This document shows, piece by piece, positions 45,821 to 53,437 of a stretch of 64,000 nucleotides of DNA (its first letter is position 1; every line of letters starts with the position of its first letter). This stretch comes from J089 sp964535735 (GTDB lineage: Bacteria > Fidelibacterota > Marinisomatia > Marinisomatales > J089). Made by a program: the position numbers and the translations under genes. The stretch spans positions 5,236-69,235 of the forward strand of contig CAZHTM010000011.1 in assembly GCA_964535735.1 (NCBI GenBank), in the 5' to 3' direction. The notes under the pieces were generated by a model that saw nothing but the letters and a program-made list of their open reading frames with translations, was not told the origin of the DNA and ran no database searches.

Positions 45821-45858
45821 AAAAATATCCCGGGATAGCCTTGCCATCCCAGGATATT
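45821..45858 (-). terminator. Terminator of the haem-domain lipoprotein gene
   Basis: A stem of 12 pairs out of 13 (AATATCCTGGGAT/ATCCCGGGATATT on the minus strand) with a nine-base loop ends in TTTTT. It starts 13 bp after the stop at 45871. Confidence 0.85.
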
Positions 45859-45870
45859 GATTTTCCAGTA

Positions 45871-46857
45871 TTAGAATTTGATAGTAAAGGGTGCGGACCC
45901 ACTATGAGAGCCACCAGAATCATCTGTAATGGCTACGACAGCCTCTATGTTTCCAGAACCGAACACGACATCGTCGTCGTTGCCCGTATCAAGAGCTCGC
46001 ATGAATTCGACAGTCCATACACCATTATCGTAGCTGGAGTACGCGGTAACATCAGCACGGGAACCATCGGCATTTTCATCTAACCAATAACCCGGAATTG
46101 GGGTGCTGGTATCGACGGTATTGGCGTCAAAAGGAGTGAAGTAAGTATCAGCACTTTCACCAGCGGGTAGAATTAAATAATGCCCATCAGTGATGGGGCC
46201 GGAATAAAGCGGAAGGCCATTTCCATCAATATTATCATTGTATAAACCCGTGGTATCTGCGTCACCATGTTGTCCCGCATCTTCTGCTACATTCCCTTCT
46301 GAATCGGTGTAGTTATTATCAATATATTTATCATCCGCGTGATGGATCGGAGCGGTACGATGGGCTTTCCAGTGCCATTGGTCTACAATCCCATTATCGG
46401 TCCACATACCTTCTCCGACATGGCACATCTGAGAACAATCAGCGCCTTGGTCGCCATTCTGTCCCATATCAAAGAAGAAAAACAGGCGGTCTTCATTTCC
46501 ATCCTGTGTCCAAAGTCCATCATCATAGGTCCATTGTTTCTTGTCAACACTCATTGTATTGGAAGGATCTTCCCAAACCGCTTTGATGTAAATATTCTGA
46601 TCATCTTTAACAGCTGTCAGATGAACATCCACCTGACCAAATGCGTTGGCGTAAGCCGCGTCAGTACCCACGGTAACGATGAGTTCATCGGCATTATTCC
46701 AAGCCGCATCATTACCATTTCCATCCAGCGTTGGTGGAGTGGAAACCGTAGCTACCACAAGATCGGTGACGTCGGTACTGGTATCGTTATCGCACCCCAC
46801 AAAGAAAATCGTTAAACCCAGAACGAGGATAGTGATTAGTCGAATGTACTTAATCAT
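45871..46857 (-). CDS. Ethylbenzene-dehydrogenase-domain (DOMON-like) haem lipoprotein
   Basis: A 328-residue lipoprotein: hydrophobic signal then lipobox ending at Cys22 ('LTIFFVGC'). The body matches ethylbenzene dehydrogenase gamma-like haem-b-binding domains, with 'PPTLDGNGNDAAWNNADELI' at the start. A CxxxCH site (Cys141, Cys145, His146 in 'CSQMCHVGEGMW') and 'WHWKAHRTAPIHHADD' follow. Standalone proteins of this type occur with multihaem cytochromes and bc complexes. Haem binding is inferred. It lies between the Rrf2 regulator and the 16-haem cytochrome, has AGGAG four bases upstream and its own terminator. Confidence 0.8.
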   Translation of the reverse strand: MIKYIRLITILVLGLTIFFVGCDNDTSTDVTDLVVATVSTPPTLDGNGNDAAWNNADELIVTVGTDAAYANAFGQVDVHLTAVKDDQNIYIKAVWEDPSNTMSVDKKQWTYDDGLWTQDGNEDRLFFFFDMGQNGDQGADCSQMCHVGEGMWTDNGIVDQWHWKAHRTAPIHHADDKYIDNNYTDSEGNVAEDAGQHGDADTTGLYNDNIDGNGLPLYSGPITDGHYLILPAGESADTYFTPFDANTVDTSTPIPGYWLDENADGSRADVTAYSSYDNGVWTVEFMRALDTGNDDDVVFGSGNIEAVVAITDDSGGSHSGSAPFTIKF

Positions 46858-46931
46858 TTTTCTCCTACCTTTTTTATTTGGTTACCCCCCGCCTACAAAA
46901 GCAGAGTGAAGACATTGCTCCACACACGGAA

Positions 46932-46949
46932 TATTAAAATATTTTAATA
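46932..46949. promoter_or_regulatory. 18-bp perfect palindrome, candidate operator
   Basis: TATTAAAATATTTTAATA lies 75 bp upstream of the lipoprotein start. A copy with one mismatch in its central 16 bases (ATTAAAATATTCTAAT) lies at 50068-50083 between the 16-haem cytochrome and the two-component genes. The shared site suggests one regulator controls both cytochrome loci. AT-rich palindromes can arise by chance, so this is tentative. Confidence 0.45.
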
Positions 46950-46962
46950 AACTAAAACAAGA

Positions 46963-47017
46963 TATTGATATCCTTTTTTATTTTATTAAGTAACCCAAAA
47001 TAATTACCCCGAGCCCC
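46963..47017. repeat. 55-bp duplicate at left edge of gap 3 (assembly overlap)
   Basis: Identical over 55 bases to 47118-47172. It ends inside the left arm of the terminator hairpin, a structure that often breaks assemblies. As with gap 2 the length is exactly 55. Confidence 0.85.
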
Positions 47018-47117
47018 NNNNNNNNNNNNNNNNNNNNNNNNNNNNNNNNNNNNNNNNNNNNNNNNNNNNNNNNNNNNNNNNNNNNNNNNNNNNNNNNNNN
47101 NNNNNNNNNNNNNNNNN
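47018..47117. other. Assembly gap 3 (100 N), probably spurious
   Basis: A 100-N placeholder between identical 55-bp ends. Collapsing it would shorten the lipoprotein/cytochrome intergenic region by 155 bp. Confidence 0.9.
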
Positions 47118-47157
47118 TATTGATATCCTTTTTTATTTTATTAAGTAACCCAAAATA

Positions 47158-47193
47158 ATTACCCCGAGCCCCTCAAAAGGGGCCCGGGGTAAT
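47158..47193 (-). terminator. Terminator of the 16-haem cytochrome gene
   Basis: A GC-rich 15-bp stem with one mismatch (ATTACCCCGGGCCCC/GGGGCTCGGGGTAAT on the minus strand) and a TTTTGA loop, followed by TATTTT. It lies 22 bp after the stop. Confidence 0.8.
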
Positions 47194-47214
47194 GAGACGT
47201 TTCAAAGATAGGAT

Positions 47215-49965
47215 TTATTTCAACAATACCATCTTTATTTGCTGAATTTCCGCTCCATGACTCAATCGTGCAAAATAAATCCCAGCAGGAGCAGATTGTC
47301 CTGAATCTGTACGGCCATTCCAGGAAATTTGGTGATGACCTGGTGAGAAGGTATCATCAACCAAACCTCGAACCCGATTTCCAAGCAAGTCATAAACTTC
47401 GATTCTTACCTGAGAAGCTTCAGGTATATCGAATACGATTGTTGTCGTCGGGTTAAACGGGTTGGGATAATTTTGCCGTAAAGCAAAGGCCGTTGGTAGT
47501 TCGGACTCCTCACCGGTTGCCATCGTATTATGCATAGTGGCTGCTTCCTCTGCCGCTTCTGCCAGAGTCATATCCGGAATTGCGTCGGCCGGATCGTCAT
47601 TATGACAACTGAGACAGGAATAGGCCGGGGATAAACTAGCTGGACGGGTATCATCATCCCGAACCGCAGAGCCATCATCCGTAAACATGGACAACGTGTC
47701 CGCTGCAATGCGGAAGATATGGGATCGCACATCCCCTTTGTATCCGCTCTGCCCTTGAGTCGTTCCCGATTTGGCCGCATAGGGCATGTGGCATTCCACG
47801 CAATCGTGGGTTCCCTCGTGGGTCAGGTTGTTTGCCTGAGTCGGATGGCAGGTCGAACATTCCATAGTGATGCCATCGCCATCCCAAATAACCCGTTTAT
47901 GGGGATCGTGACAGGTAGTACAATTCAATACACCATCATGGGGACTGGCAGAGAATTCATCCCATTGTTCATGGTGACGAATAAATCCACCGGAAGCATT
48001 GATGGGATCCGTGTAACTACGATTATGGCAGGTTCCGCAGAGGAAGTTCACATCATCTCCGTTTGGATCAGGAGTGATTACTGTTCCATCTTTTTCCAAT
48101 CCGCCAATAGTATTATCCAGATGGACGAACTCGTACACCCGGTCAATATAGGCTGGATCTCCGGTTTGAGCATGGTTGCTTCCTGGACCGTGACAGGCTT
48201 CACAACCAATTCCGCCTTCAACAAACGTTCCCAAACCGTCTACGCCCGTGAGCCAGGTCCCCGTGGTATCTCCTCCAGTGGTATGACACTTGAAACAACT
48301 GTAATTGTAGATCTTAGTGTCGGTTGTATGATAATCCACCCAACCGTAATCTACGCCACCATAAAAATTAAACTGATTATGCCCGGCTCCCGGGTCAATT
48401 TGCGCAGTAGCCGAACCTACAATCTGACCATCCGGCCCTACAAAACGTGCCTTCCAGCCAAACCCACCGATCACGCCGGCAATTTCAGACCAACTGTGGT
48501 TCCCGTTTCCAAGTTCGGTTAACCAGTTGTCTTCGAAATTCACCACAAAGTCGGGATATGTGGGCGCCTGATCATTCTCGATCACATTGAACTTATACGG
48601 GTGACCGGAATTGGACCATTCTTCCACAATATTGTATCCCAAATCTGCATTCACTTCATCATGACATGCGGCACAGGTTTCTGAACCAACGAAAGTAGGA
48701 TCGCTGGTTGGGGTGGTATGCATATTAGCGGCTGTATTTACCACTTGTTCCAATGTCATGTCCGGAATATCATCATCGGGGTCGTCATTATGACAACTGA
48801 GACAAGAATATGCCGGGGATAAGGAGGCCTGTCGGGTATCATCATCCCGAACCGCAGAGCCATCATCCGTGAACATGGATTCCGTATCGACGGTAATCTT
48901 CCACAGGTGAGAACGTACATCACCTTTATACCCACTCTGACCTTGAGTCGTCCCCGATTTTGCCGCATAGGGCATGTGGCATTCCACGCAACTCTGGGTG
49001 CCTTCATGGTTTATAGTGGCCATTTCGTTCGGATGGCAGGTAGCACATTCCATGGTAATCCCATCGCCGTCCCATACGACTCGTTTGTGTGGATTATGAC
49101 ACGAAACACATGTAAGGCCAGCGGCATAATGATCCGATGCAACAAATTCATCCCACTGTTCATGATGTCGGATGAAGCCCCCGCTCGCATTGATAGGATC
49201 AGTATAACTACGATTGTGGCAGGTTCCGCAGAGGAAATTCACATCATTTCCATTGGGGTCTGGAGTAATGACGGTACCATCCACCTCCAATCCACCGAGA
49301 CTATTATCCTGATGGACGAATTCATATACACGATCAATATTGCTGGTTGAAGGTGCCGCAACATGGTCACTTCCAGGGCCATGGCAGGCTTCACAGCCAA
49401 TTCCGCCTTCAGTAAACGTTCCCAAACCATCAACACCCGTGAGCCAAGTCCCAGTGGTATCTCCGCCAGTGGTATGACATTTGAAACAACTGTAGTTGTA
49501 GATCTTCACATCAGTTGTGTGGTAATCCACCCAACCGTGATCCACACCGCCATAAAAATTGAACTGATTATGGCCAGCGCCCGGATCAATCTGGGCATCG
49601 GCGGTTCCCACAATATGGCCGTCAGGTCCGACGAAACGGGCTTTCCAGCCAAATCCGCCGATCACTCCGGCAATCTCCGACCAACTGTGGTTCCCGTTTC
49701 CAAGTTCGGTTAACCAGTTGTCTTCGAAATTCACCACAAAGTCGGGATATGTGGGCGCCTGATCATTCTCGATCACATTAAACTTATACGGGTGACCGGA
49801 ATTGTACCAGGATTCATAGATATTATATCCTGCTTGGGTGACATCCGTTGCTCCATGGCAGGCCTGACAGGCTGCAGAACCGACATAAGTCTGCCCCAAA
49901 CCCATGCTCAGTAATAGCGCACCTGATGCAACCGTCGCAGAGATTTTATTTAACCAATTATCCAT
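47215..49965 (-). CDS. 16-haem secreted cytochrome: two tandem eight-haem units plus type IX-like sorting domain
   Basis: A 916-residue protein: signal peptide (VASGALLLSMGLG), two homologous units of about 397 residues, then a C-terminal beta domain. Each unit has eight CxxCH sites in the same order (CQACH/CAACH, CFKCH, CEACH, CGTCH, CVSCH/CTTCH, CATCH/CSTCH, CVECH, CLSCH), giving sixteen haems. The end contains 'LRQNYPNPFNPTTTIVFDIP' and 'SAPAGIYFARL', the FlgD-like/type IX sorting-domain signature of FCB bacteria, so it is probably exported to the surface. AGGAGG is five bases before ATG. The haem units resemble cytochrome c554-like proteins loosely; no characterised homologue was recognised. 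Confidence 0.93.
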   Translation of the reverse strand: MDNWLNKISATVASGALLLSMGLGQTYVGSAACQACHGATDVTQAGYNIYESWYNSGHPYKFNVIENDQAPTYPDFVVNFEDNWLTELGNGNHSWSEIAGVIGGFGWKARFVGPDGHIVGTADAQIDPGAGHNQFNFYGGVDHGWVDYHTTDVKIYNYSCFKCHTTGGDTTGTWLTGVDGLGTFTEGGIGCEACHGPGSDHVAAPSTSNIDRVYEFVHQDNSLGGLEVDGTVITPDPNGNDVNFLCGTCHNRSYTDPINASGGFIRHHEQWDEFVASDHYAAGLTCVSCHNPHKRVVWDGDGITMECATCHPNEMATINHEGTQSCVECHMPYAAKSGTTQGQSGYKGDVRSHLWKITVDTESMFTDDGSAVRDDDTRQASLSPAYSCLSCHNDDPDDDIPDMTLEQVVNTAANMHTTPTSDPTFVGSETCAACHDEVNADLGYNIVEEWSNSGHPYKFNVIENDQAPTYPDFVVNFEDNWLTELGNGNHSWSEIAGVIGGFGWKARFVGPDGQIVGSATAQIDPGAGHNQFNFYGGVDYGWVDYHTTDTKIYNYSCFKCHTTGGDTTGTWLTGVDGLGTFVEGGIGCEACHGPGSNHAQTGDPAYIDRVYEFVHLDNTIGGLEKDGTVITPDPNGDDVNFLCGTCHNRSYTDPINASGGFIRHHEQWDEFSASPHDGVLNCTTCHDPHKRVIWDGDGITMECSTCHPTQANNLTHEGTHDCVECHMPYAAKSGTTQGQSGYKGDVRSHIFRIAADTLSMFTDDGSAVRDDDTRPASLSPAYSCLSCHNDDPADAIPDMTLAEAAEEAATMHNTMATGEESELPTAFALRQNYPNPFNPTTTIVFDIPEASQVRIEVYDLLGNRVRGLVDDTFSPGHHQISWNGRTDSGQSAPAGIYFARLSHGAEIQQIKMVLLK
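48488..48588. repeat. 101-bp identical tract, unit 2 copy of the 16-haem gene
   Basis: Identical to 49679-49779, exactly 1,191 bp (397 codons) away. One mismatch then another 22 identical bases extend it to about 124 bp. Adjacent DNA of the two units differs at many synonymous sites, so this stretch looks recently homogenised. Confidence 0.9.
49679..49779. repeat. 101-bp identical tract, unit 1 copy of the 16-haem gene
   Basis: Partner of 48488-48588. It encodes the segment from 'NVIENDQAPTYPDF' to 'GNGNHSW', which lies between the first and second haem sites of each unit. Confidence 0.9.
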
Positions 49966-50045
49966 TCCTTCCTCCTAAGAGATTTATGAAATCATTAAAA
50001 CGGACCTTTTTATCCGAATAATGCGTGTGATTTTATGAAGAGCAT

Positions 50046-50083
50046 ATTAAAATCAGCTTAGAATCCCATTAAAATATTCTAAT
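50046..50083. promoter_or_regulatory. Candidate operator: ATTAAAAT direct repeat and palindrome
   Basis: ATTAAAAT occurs at 50046-50053 and again at 50068-50075, a 22-bp spacing equal to two helical turns, as often seen for OmpR-type sites. The second copy is the left half of an imperfect palindrome ATTAAAATATTCTAAT shared with 46933-46948. It lies 40 bp before the response regulator gene and 103 bp before the 16-haem cytochrome gene, so it could control both. Confidence 0.45.
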
Positions 50084-50122
50084 TTTGCAAGTCTCAGAAA
50101 ACCAAATAGGAGAGATTCATCA

Positions 50123-50797
50123 ATGAGAATCCTGGTCGTTGAGGACGAACCAGCAATCGGTAGTTATATACGGGATTGCTTCGAAGAACGAGGGTACAGT
50201 GTCGACTGGGTCACGACCTGTGAACACGCCCTTGAAACTGCTATAGTTGAAGAATATGATTGCATTATCTTAGACCGCCGATTACCGGATAATGATGGTT
50301 TAATTGTCTGTAGTGAATTACGGGGGCAAGATATCACCGTCCCTATATTAATACTAACAGCACTTTCAGGGATCGATCAGCGTGTAGAAGGTTTAAATGT
50401 GGGGGCTGATGATTATCTTCTTAAACCCTTTGCTATGGATGAATTGGTCGCTCGTGTCCAGGCTTTGATCCGTAGATCGTCTTATCGAAATCAACCCACC
50501 TTGACCATTCGGAACATTTCGCTGAATTCTTTGACTCGAACCGTCCTGGTCGATCAAAAACAAATACCACTTTCCAATCGGGAATTTTTACTCCTCGAAT
50601 ACTTGATGCGCCATGCTGATCAGGCATTGACACGTTCTCAGATTTTAGAGCATGTATGGGAATCTCAATGGGATTCGGATACAAACATTGTTGATGTTTA
50701 CATTAATTATCTTCGAAAAAAAATTGATTCTCCTGAATCTCCATCAAATATAGAAACAGTTCGAGGATACGGATATCGATTCCGATATGAAAACTGA
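50123..50797 (+). CDS. OmpR/PhoB-family response regulator
   Basis: A 224-residue two-domain regulator. The receiver domain has acidic residues in 'ILVVEDEPAIG', phospho-acceptor Asp in 'CIILDRRLPDNDG', and Lys in 'DYLLKPFAMDEL'. The C-terminal winged helix (about 125-224) contains 'LSNREFLLLEYLMRHADQAL' and 'NIVDVYINYLRKKID'. It is divergent from the 16-haem cytochrome gene, with 157 bp between them, and overlaps its kinase by 11 bases. Control of the cytochrome genes is a reasonable inference. Confidence 0.95.
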   Translation: MRILVVEDEPAIGSYIRDCFEERGYSVDWVTTCEHALETAIVEEYDCIILDRRLPDNDGLIVCSELRGQDITVPILILTALSGIDQRVEGLNVGADDYLLKPFAMDELVARVQALIRRSSYRNQPTLTIRNISLNSLTRTVLVDQKQIPLSNREFLLLEYLMRHADQALTRSQILEHVWESQWDSDTNIVDVYINYLRKKIDSPESPSNIETVRGYGYRFRYEN

Positions 50798-52190
50798 GCT
50801 CAGTCTTCAAAAACGGATTACGCTTTGGTCTACGCTTGTAGTCACGTTAATCATCATAGCTTTTATTTTATTAGTGACAATGGTGCTGAAAAACCGTCTG
50901 GACTGGGAAATGGATCGACGGTTAGTTGAAGAATCTAAGGCTGTGGCTTTGTCAATAAATTACAAAAACGACAGTATTTTTGTTAATGAAGCAATCGAAT
51001 GGCTCGAACCTCACCATCAGGATATTAACGATAAAGCCATGTTTCTTACAGTGTTAGACGAGAAACGGAATCTGGTTCATCATTCAAAAAATTTTCCATA
51101 TACTCCAAAATTAATCCAAAACCTTACTTTTAACGAGGATGGAGAAGCGTTTAGTACGCGAATATTCATGGATGAAAAATACCGGTTTTTAGTAATGCCA
51201 TTTCAACTGGCGCCTCATATCAATTTGTGGATAATTATTGGGAAATCGTATCAAGATATCTATCACATGTTGAGGGTCGTCTTTACTGTATTTCTATTCA
51301 TTTTTCCTCTAGCTCTCCTCATGGTATATGGTGGGAGTACATTTCTGGCACGAAAATCCCTGCAACCTGTACGGGCAATTTCTGAAAAAGCGCGGCACAT
51401 TACATCTTCCAAGCTTTCCCAACGGCTCCCCGTCCCCCCTACCGACGATGATATCGCCCATTTAGCCACGACTCTGAATGATCTCTTGGACCGATTGGAA
51501 ACAACGATGGTAAGTCTCCGAAATATCGCCGCCAATGCATCGCATGAAATCAAAACACCTGTTACTATTCTTCATACATATTTAGATCGCTGGGCTCAAT
51601 CCCACCCCAAGCTCAATAACAATGAAATCCTTTCCTTCCGTCGGGAACTAAACCGAATTACCAAAATTATCGATAATTTATCTCAAATTGCCAAAACGGA
51701 CTCAGGCGTAGCAAAGCTTCAATTTGATACTGTGTGGATGAACGACTTGCTGTATGAAGAAATTGAACGGTTTCGACCGCAGGCACTTATCAAGAATATT
51801 GTTTTACGCGTAACCCCGCTTCCCTCCGTTGCGATTGAAGGGGATGTTTCCTGGCTACATTTGGCCATTGGCAATTTGATTGAAAATGCCTTGAAATATT
51901 CACCGGATCATGCTCAAATCACGTTGGATATGGATCATACCGAAGACCAAAAGATCTCCATTTCGATTACCGATGAAGGGCCAGGTGTCCCGGAAAAGGA
52001 TTTACCTCAGTTAACATCAAGATACTTCCGAAGCAAACAGTCTCGGTCCCGCCCCGGAACAGGCCTGGGACTATCCATTGCTCACTGGGTCATCCAACAG
52101 CATACTGGAGAATTACACTTTCAAAATAATCCTTCTGGAGGACTAACAGTTCAAATCATTCTTCCTCAGAAGCAAAATTCCAACGCTTAA
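50787..52190 (+). CDS. Membrane sensor histidine kinase
   Basis: A 467-residue kinase. Membrane helices lie at about 13-36 and 158-182 with a periplasmic sensor domain between. HAMP follows, then the phospho-acceptor His in 'NASHEIKTPVTILHTYL'. The ATP-binding domain has N-box 'AIGNLIENALKYS', 'DEGPGVPEKD' and 'RPGTGLGLSIAHWV'. It pairs with the response regulator in an overlapping operon. The signal is unknown; the sensor domain lacks obvious haem or PAS motifs. Confidence 0.95.
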   Translation: MKTELSLQKRITLWSTLVVTLIIIAFILLVTMVLKNRLDWEMDRRLVEESKAVALSINYKNDSIFVNEAIEWLEPHHQDINDKAMFLTVLDEKRNLVHHSKNFPYTPKLIQNLTFNEDGEAFSTRIFMDEKYRFLVMPFQLAPHINLWIIIGKSYQDIYHMLRVVFTVFLFIFPLALLMVYGGSTFLARKSLQPVRAISEKARHITSSKLSQRLPVPPTDDDIAHLATTLNDLLDRLETTMVSLRNIAANASHEIKTPVTILHTYLDRWAQSHPKLNNNEILSFRRELNRITKIIDNLSQIAKTDSGVAKLQFDTVWMNDLLYEEIERFRPQALIKNIVLRVTPLPSVAIEGDVSWLHLAIGNLIENALKYSPDHAQITLDMDHTEDQKISISITDEGPGVPEKDLPQLTSRYFRSKQSRSRPGTGLGLSIAHWVIQQHTGELHFQNNPSGGLTVQIILPQKQNSNA

Positions 52191-52290
52191 CAAAAATTTA
52201 GTTAACTGATTATTTTACAACGAATCGCACACATCAATACCTATAACTGGACAATTTTGTCTTGTTTTATGTAAATTCTTTTAGACATTA

Positions 52291-52386
52291 ATGAGGTTAC
52301 CATTGAAATTATCCACGATGTTTTCCCATTTCCTGATGGTCGCCTTTGTTTCTACCTATTCTGAATTTCAACCTCCCACCCAATGA
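52291..52386 (+). CDS. Possible 31-residue leader ORF ending in the hydB start
   Basis: An ATG at 52291 opens 31 codons ending with TGA at 52384-52386, overlapping the hydB start codon (ATGATGA). The middle is hydrophobic (MFSHFLMVAFVSTYS). Neither this frame nor hydB has a clear Shine-Dalgarno, so reinitiation from the small frame onto hydB is possible. It may equally be chance. Confidence 0.25.
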   Translation: MRLPLKLSTMFSHFLMVAFVSTYSEFQPPTQ

Positions 52387-53426
52387 TGAACGTGAAAAAA
52401 GCCAATCTCCACCTTTCAAACCTTATAGCGTTTATAGGCCATCTTCAGCATCAAGGGGATGTTTTCGCTCCCCATCATCACGGCGAGGTTTCATATCGGT
52501 TTGATCACGTTATAAAGCCTGAAAACGTAGTACTTGATTATTCCCGAACCCTGCAATCAATCAAAAAATACTTTTTACCGCCGAGAGAAACATTACTTAC
52601 ATTCTCCCTATTAGACGGCTCCTATGATAAAATCGAGACTGAAACGAGTCACCGTATTTTTCTGGGAGTACACAGTTATGATATGCAGGCTCTTTTGCGT
52701 CTCGATTATAATTTCACCCAGGGGCACCCCGAATCAAACTACCTAAAGAGACGGGAGAACTGCTCATTTATCGGGGTTTCTTTTGAACCGGATGAACTCC
52801 ATTTCAGCAGATCCGTTGGCATTACTGTTGAAGAATTTGACGGATTTGACCTATTTCTGGATCGGCATCCAGACGGATACACGGTGTTTATTTTAACTGA
52901 ACAGGGACAAACATTATTGGAAGGGTTTGAATTCCTTGAGGATGCCCTCGATATACCACCGACTAATCGCGAGTTCCACAACAAAATAAAATACAATTAC
53001 AATCGTCTTCCGGAAGTATTCGACCAGGCCTGGGACTCACCGGTATGGGAGGAGGTGGCAAAAAAATGCGTTGGGTGTGGGACCTGCAATCTTGTGTGCC
53101 CCACCTGTTATTGTTTTAATGTGGAAGATGATGTGGAATTGACCCTGACCAACGGTGTCAGAGAACGCACGTGGGACGGATGTATGTTGAACCAGTTTGC
53201 CGAAGTTGCTGACGGAGAAAATTTTCGCGCTGAATTGAGCGCGCGTCAGCGACACCGGGTTTATCGTAAGTTTAAATATATTACAGATAGAACCGGTATG
53301 CCCTGGTGCGTGGGGTGTGGACGTTGTACTGCTTATTGCACTGCCAACATCAGCATCGTTGAAATTGTGAATCAACTTTGCGAGGACTATGAACAACGTG
53401 TCCTCCATAAAACTGTCTTGGTTTGA
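52383..53426 (+). CDS. hydB: Group 3b-type [NiFe] hydrogenase beta subunit, 4Fe-4S protein
   Basis: A 347-residue subunit like HydB of sulfhydrogenases and AsrA of anaerobic sulfite reductase. Two [4Fe-4S] sets are visible: Cys229/232/235/239 in 'CVGCGTCNLVCPTCYC' and Cys309/312/315/319 in 'CVGCGRCTAYCTANI'. It passes electrons between the small subunit and the flavin subunit. It is first of hydB-hydG-hydD-hydA, the order known in Pyrococcus. ATG 52383 or 52386 may be used and no ribosome-binding site is evident. Confidence 0.9.
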   Translation: MMNVKKANLHLSNLIAFIGHLQHQGDVFAPHHHGEVSYRFDHVIKPENVVLDYSRTLQSIKKYFLPPRETLLTFSLLDGSYDKIETETSHRIFLGVHSYDMQALLRLDYNFTQGHPESNYLKRRENCSFIGVSFEPDELHFSRSVGITVEEFDGFDLFLDRHPDGYTVFILTEQGQTLLEGFEFLEDALDIPPTNREFHNKIKYNYNRLPEVFDQAWDSPVWEEVAKKCVGCGTCNLVCPTCYCFNVEDDVELTLTNGVRERTWDGCMLNQFAEVADGENFRAELSARQRHRVYRKFKYITDRTGMPWCVGCGRCTAYCTANISIVEIVNQLCEDYEQRVLHKTVLV

Positions 53427-53437
53427 AGGAGATCCGC

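Larger units (their letters stand above)
46858..47214. other. Promoter/terminator region with assembly gap
   Basis: No gene. From left to right it holds the ribosome-binding site of the lipoprotein gene, an 18-bp palindrome (46932-46949), a 55-bp sequence duplicated across a 100-N gap (47018-47117), and the terminator hairpin of the 16-haem cytochrome gene (47158-47193). Confidence 0.75.

Noticed and set aside
47719..48522. A 267-codon plus-strand frame
   Set aside because: It is the antisense of the 16-haem cytochrome gene, and the second unit has a similar shadow, as expected from the repeat.
52191..52382. Sigma-54 promoter before the hydrogenase genes
   Set aside because: I looked for a TGGCAC-N5-TTGC-type element and found no convincing match.
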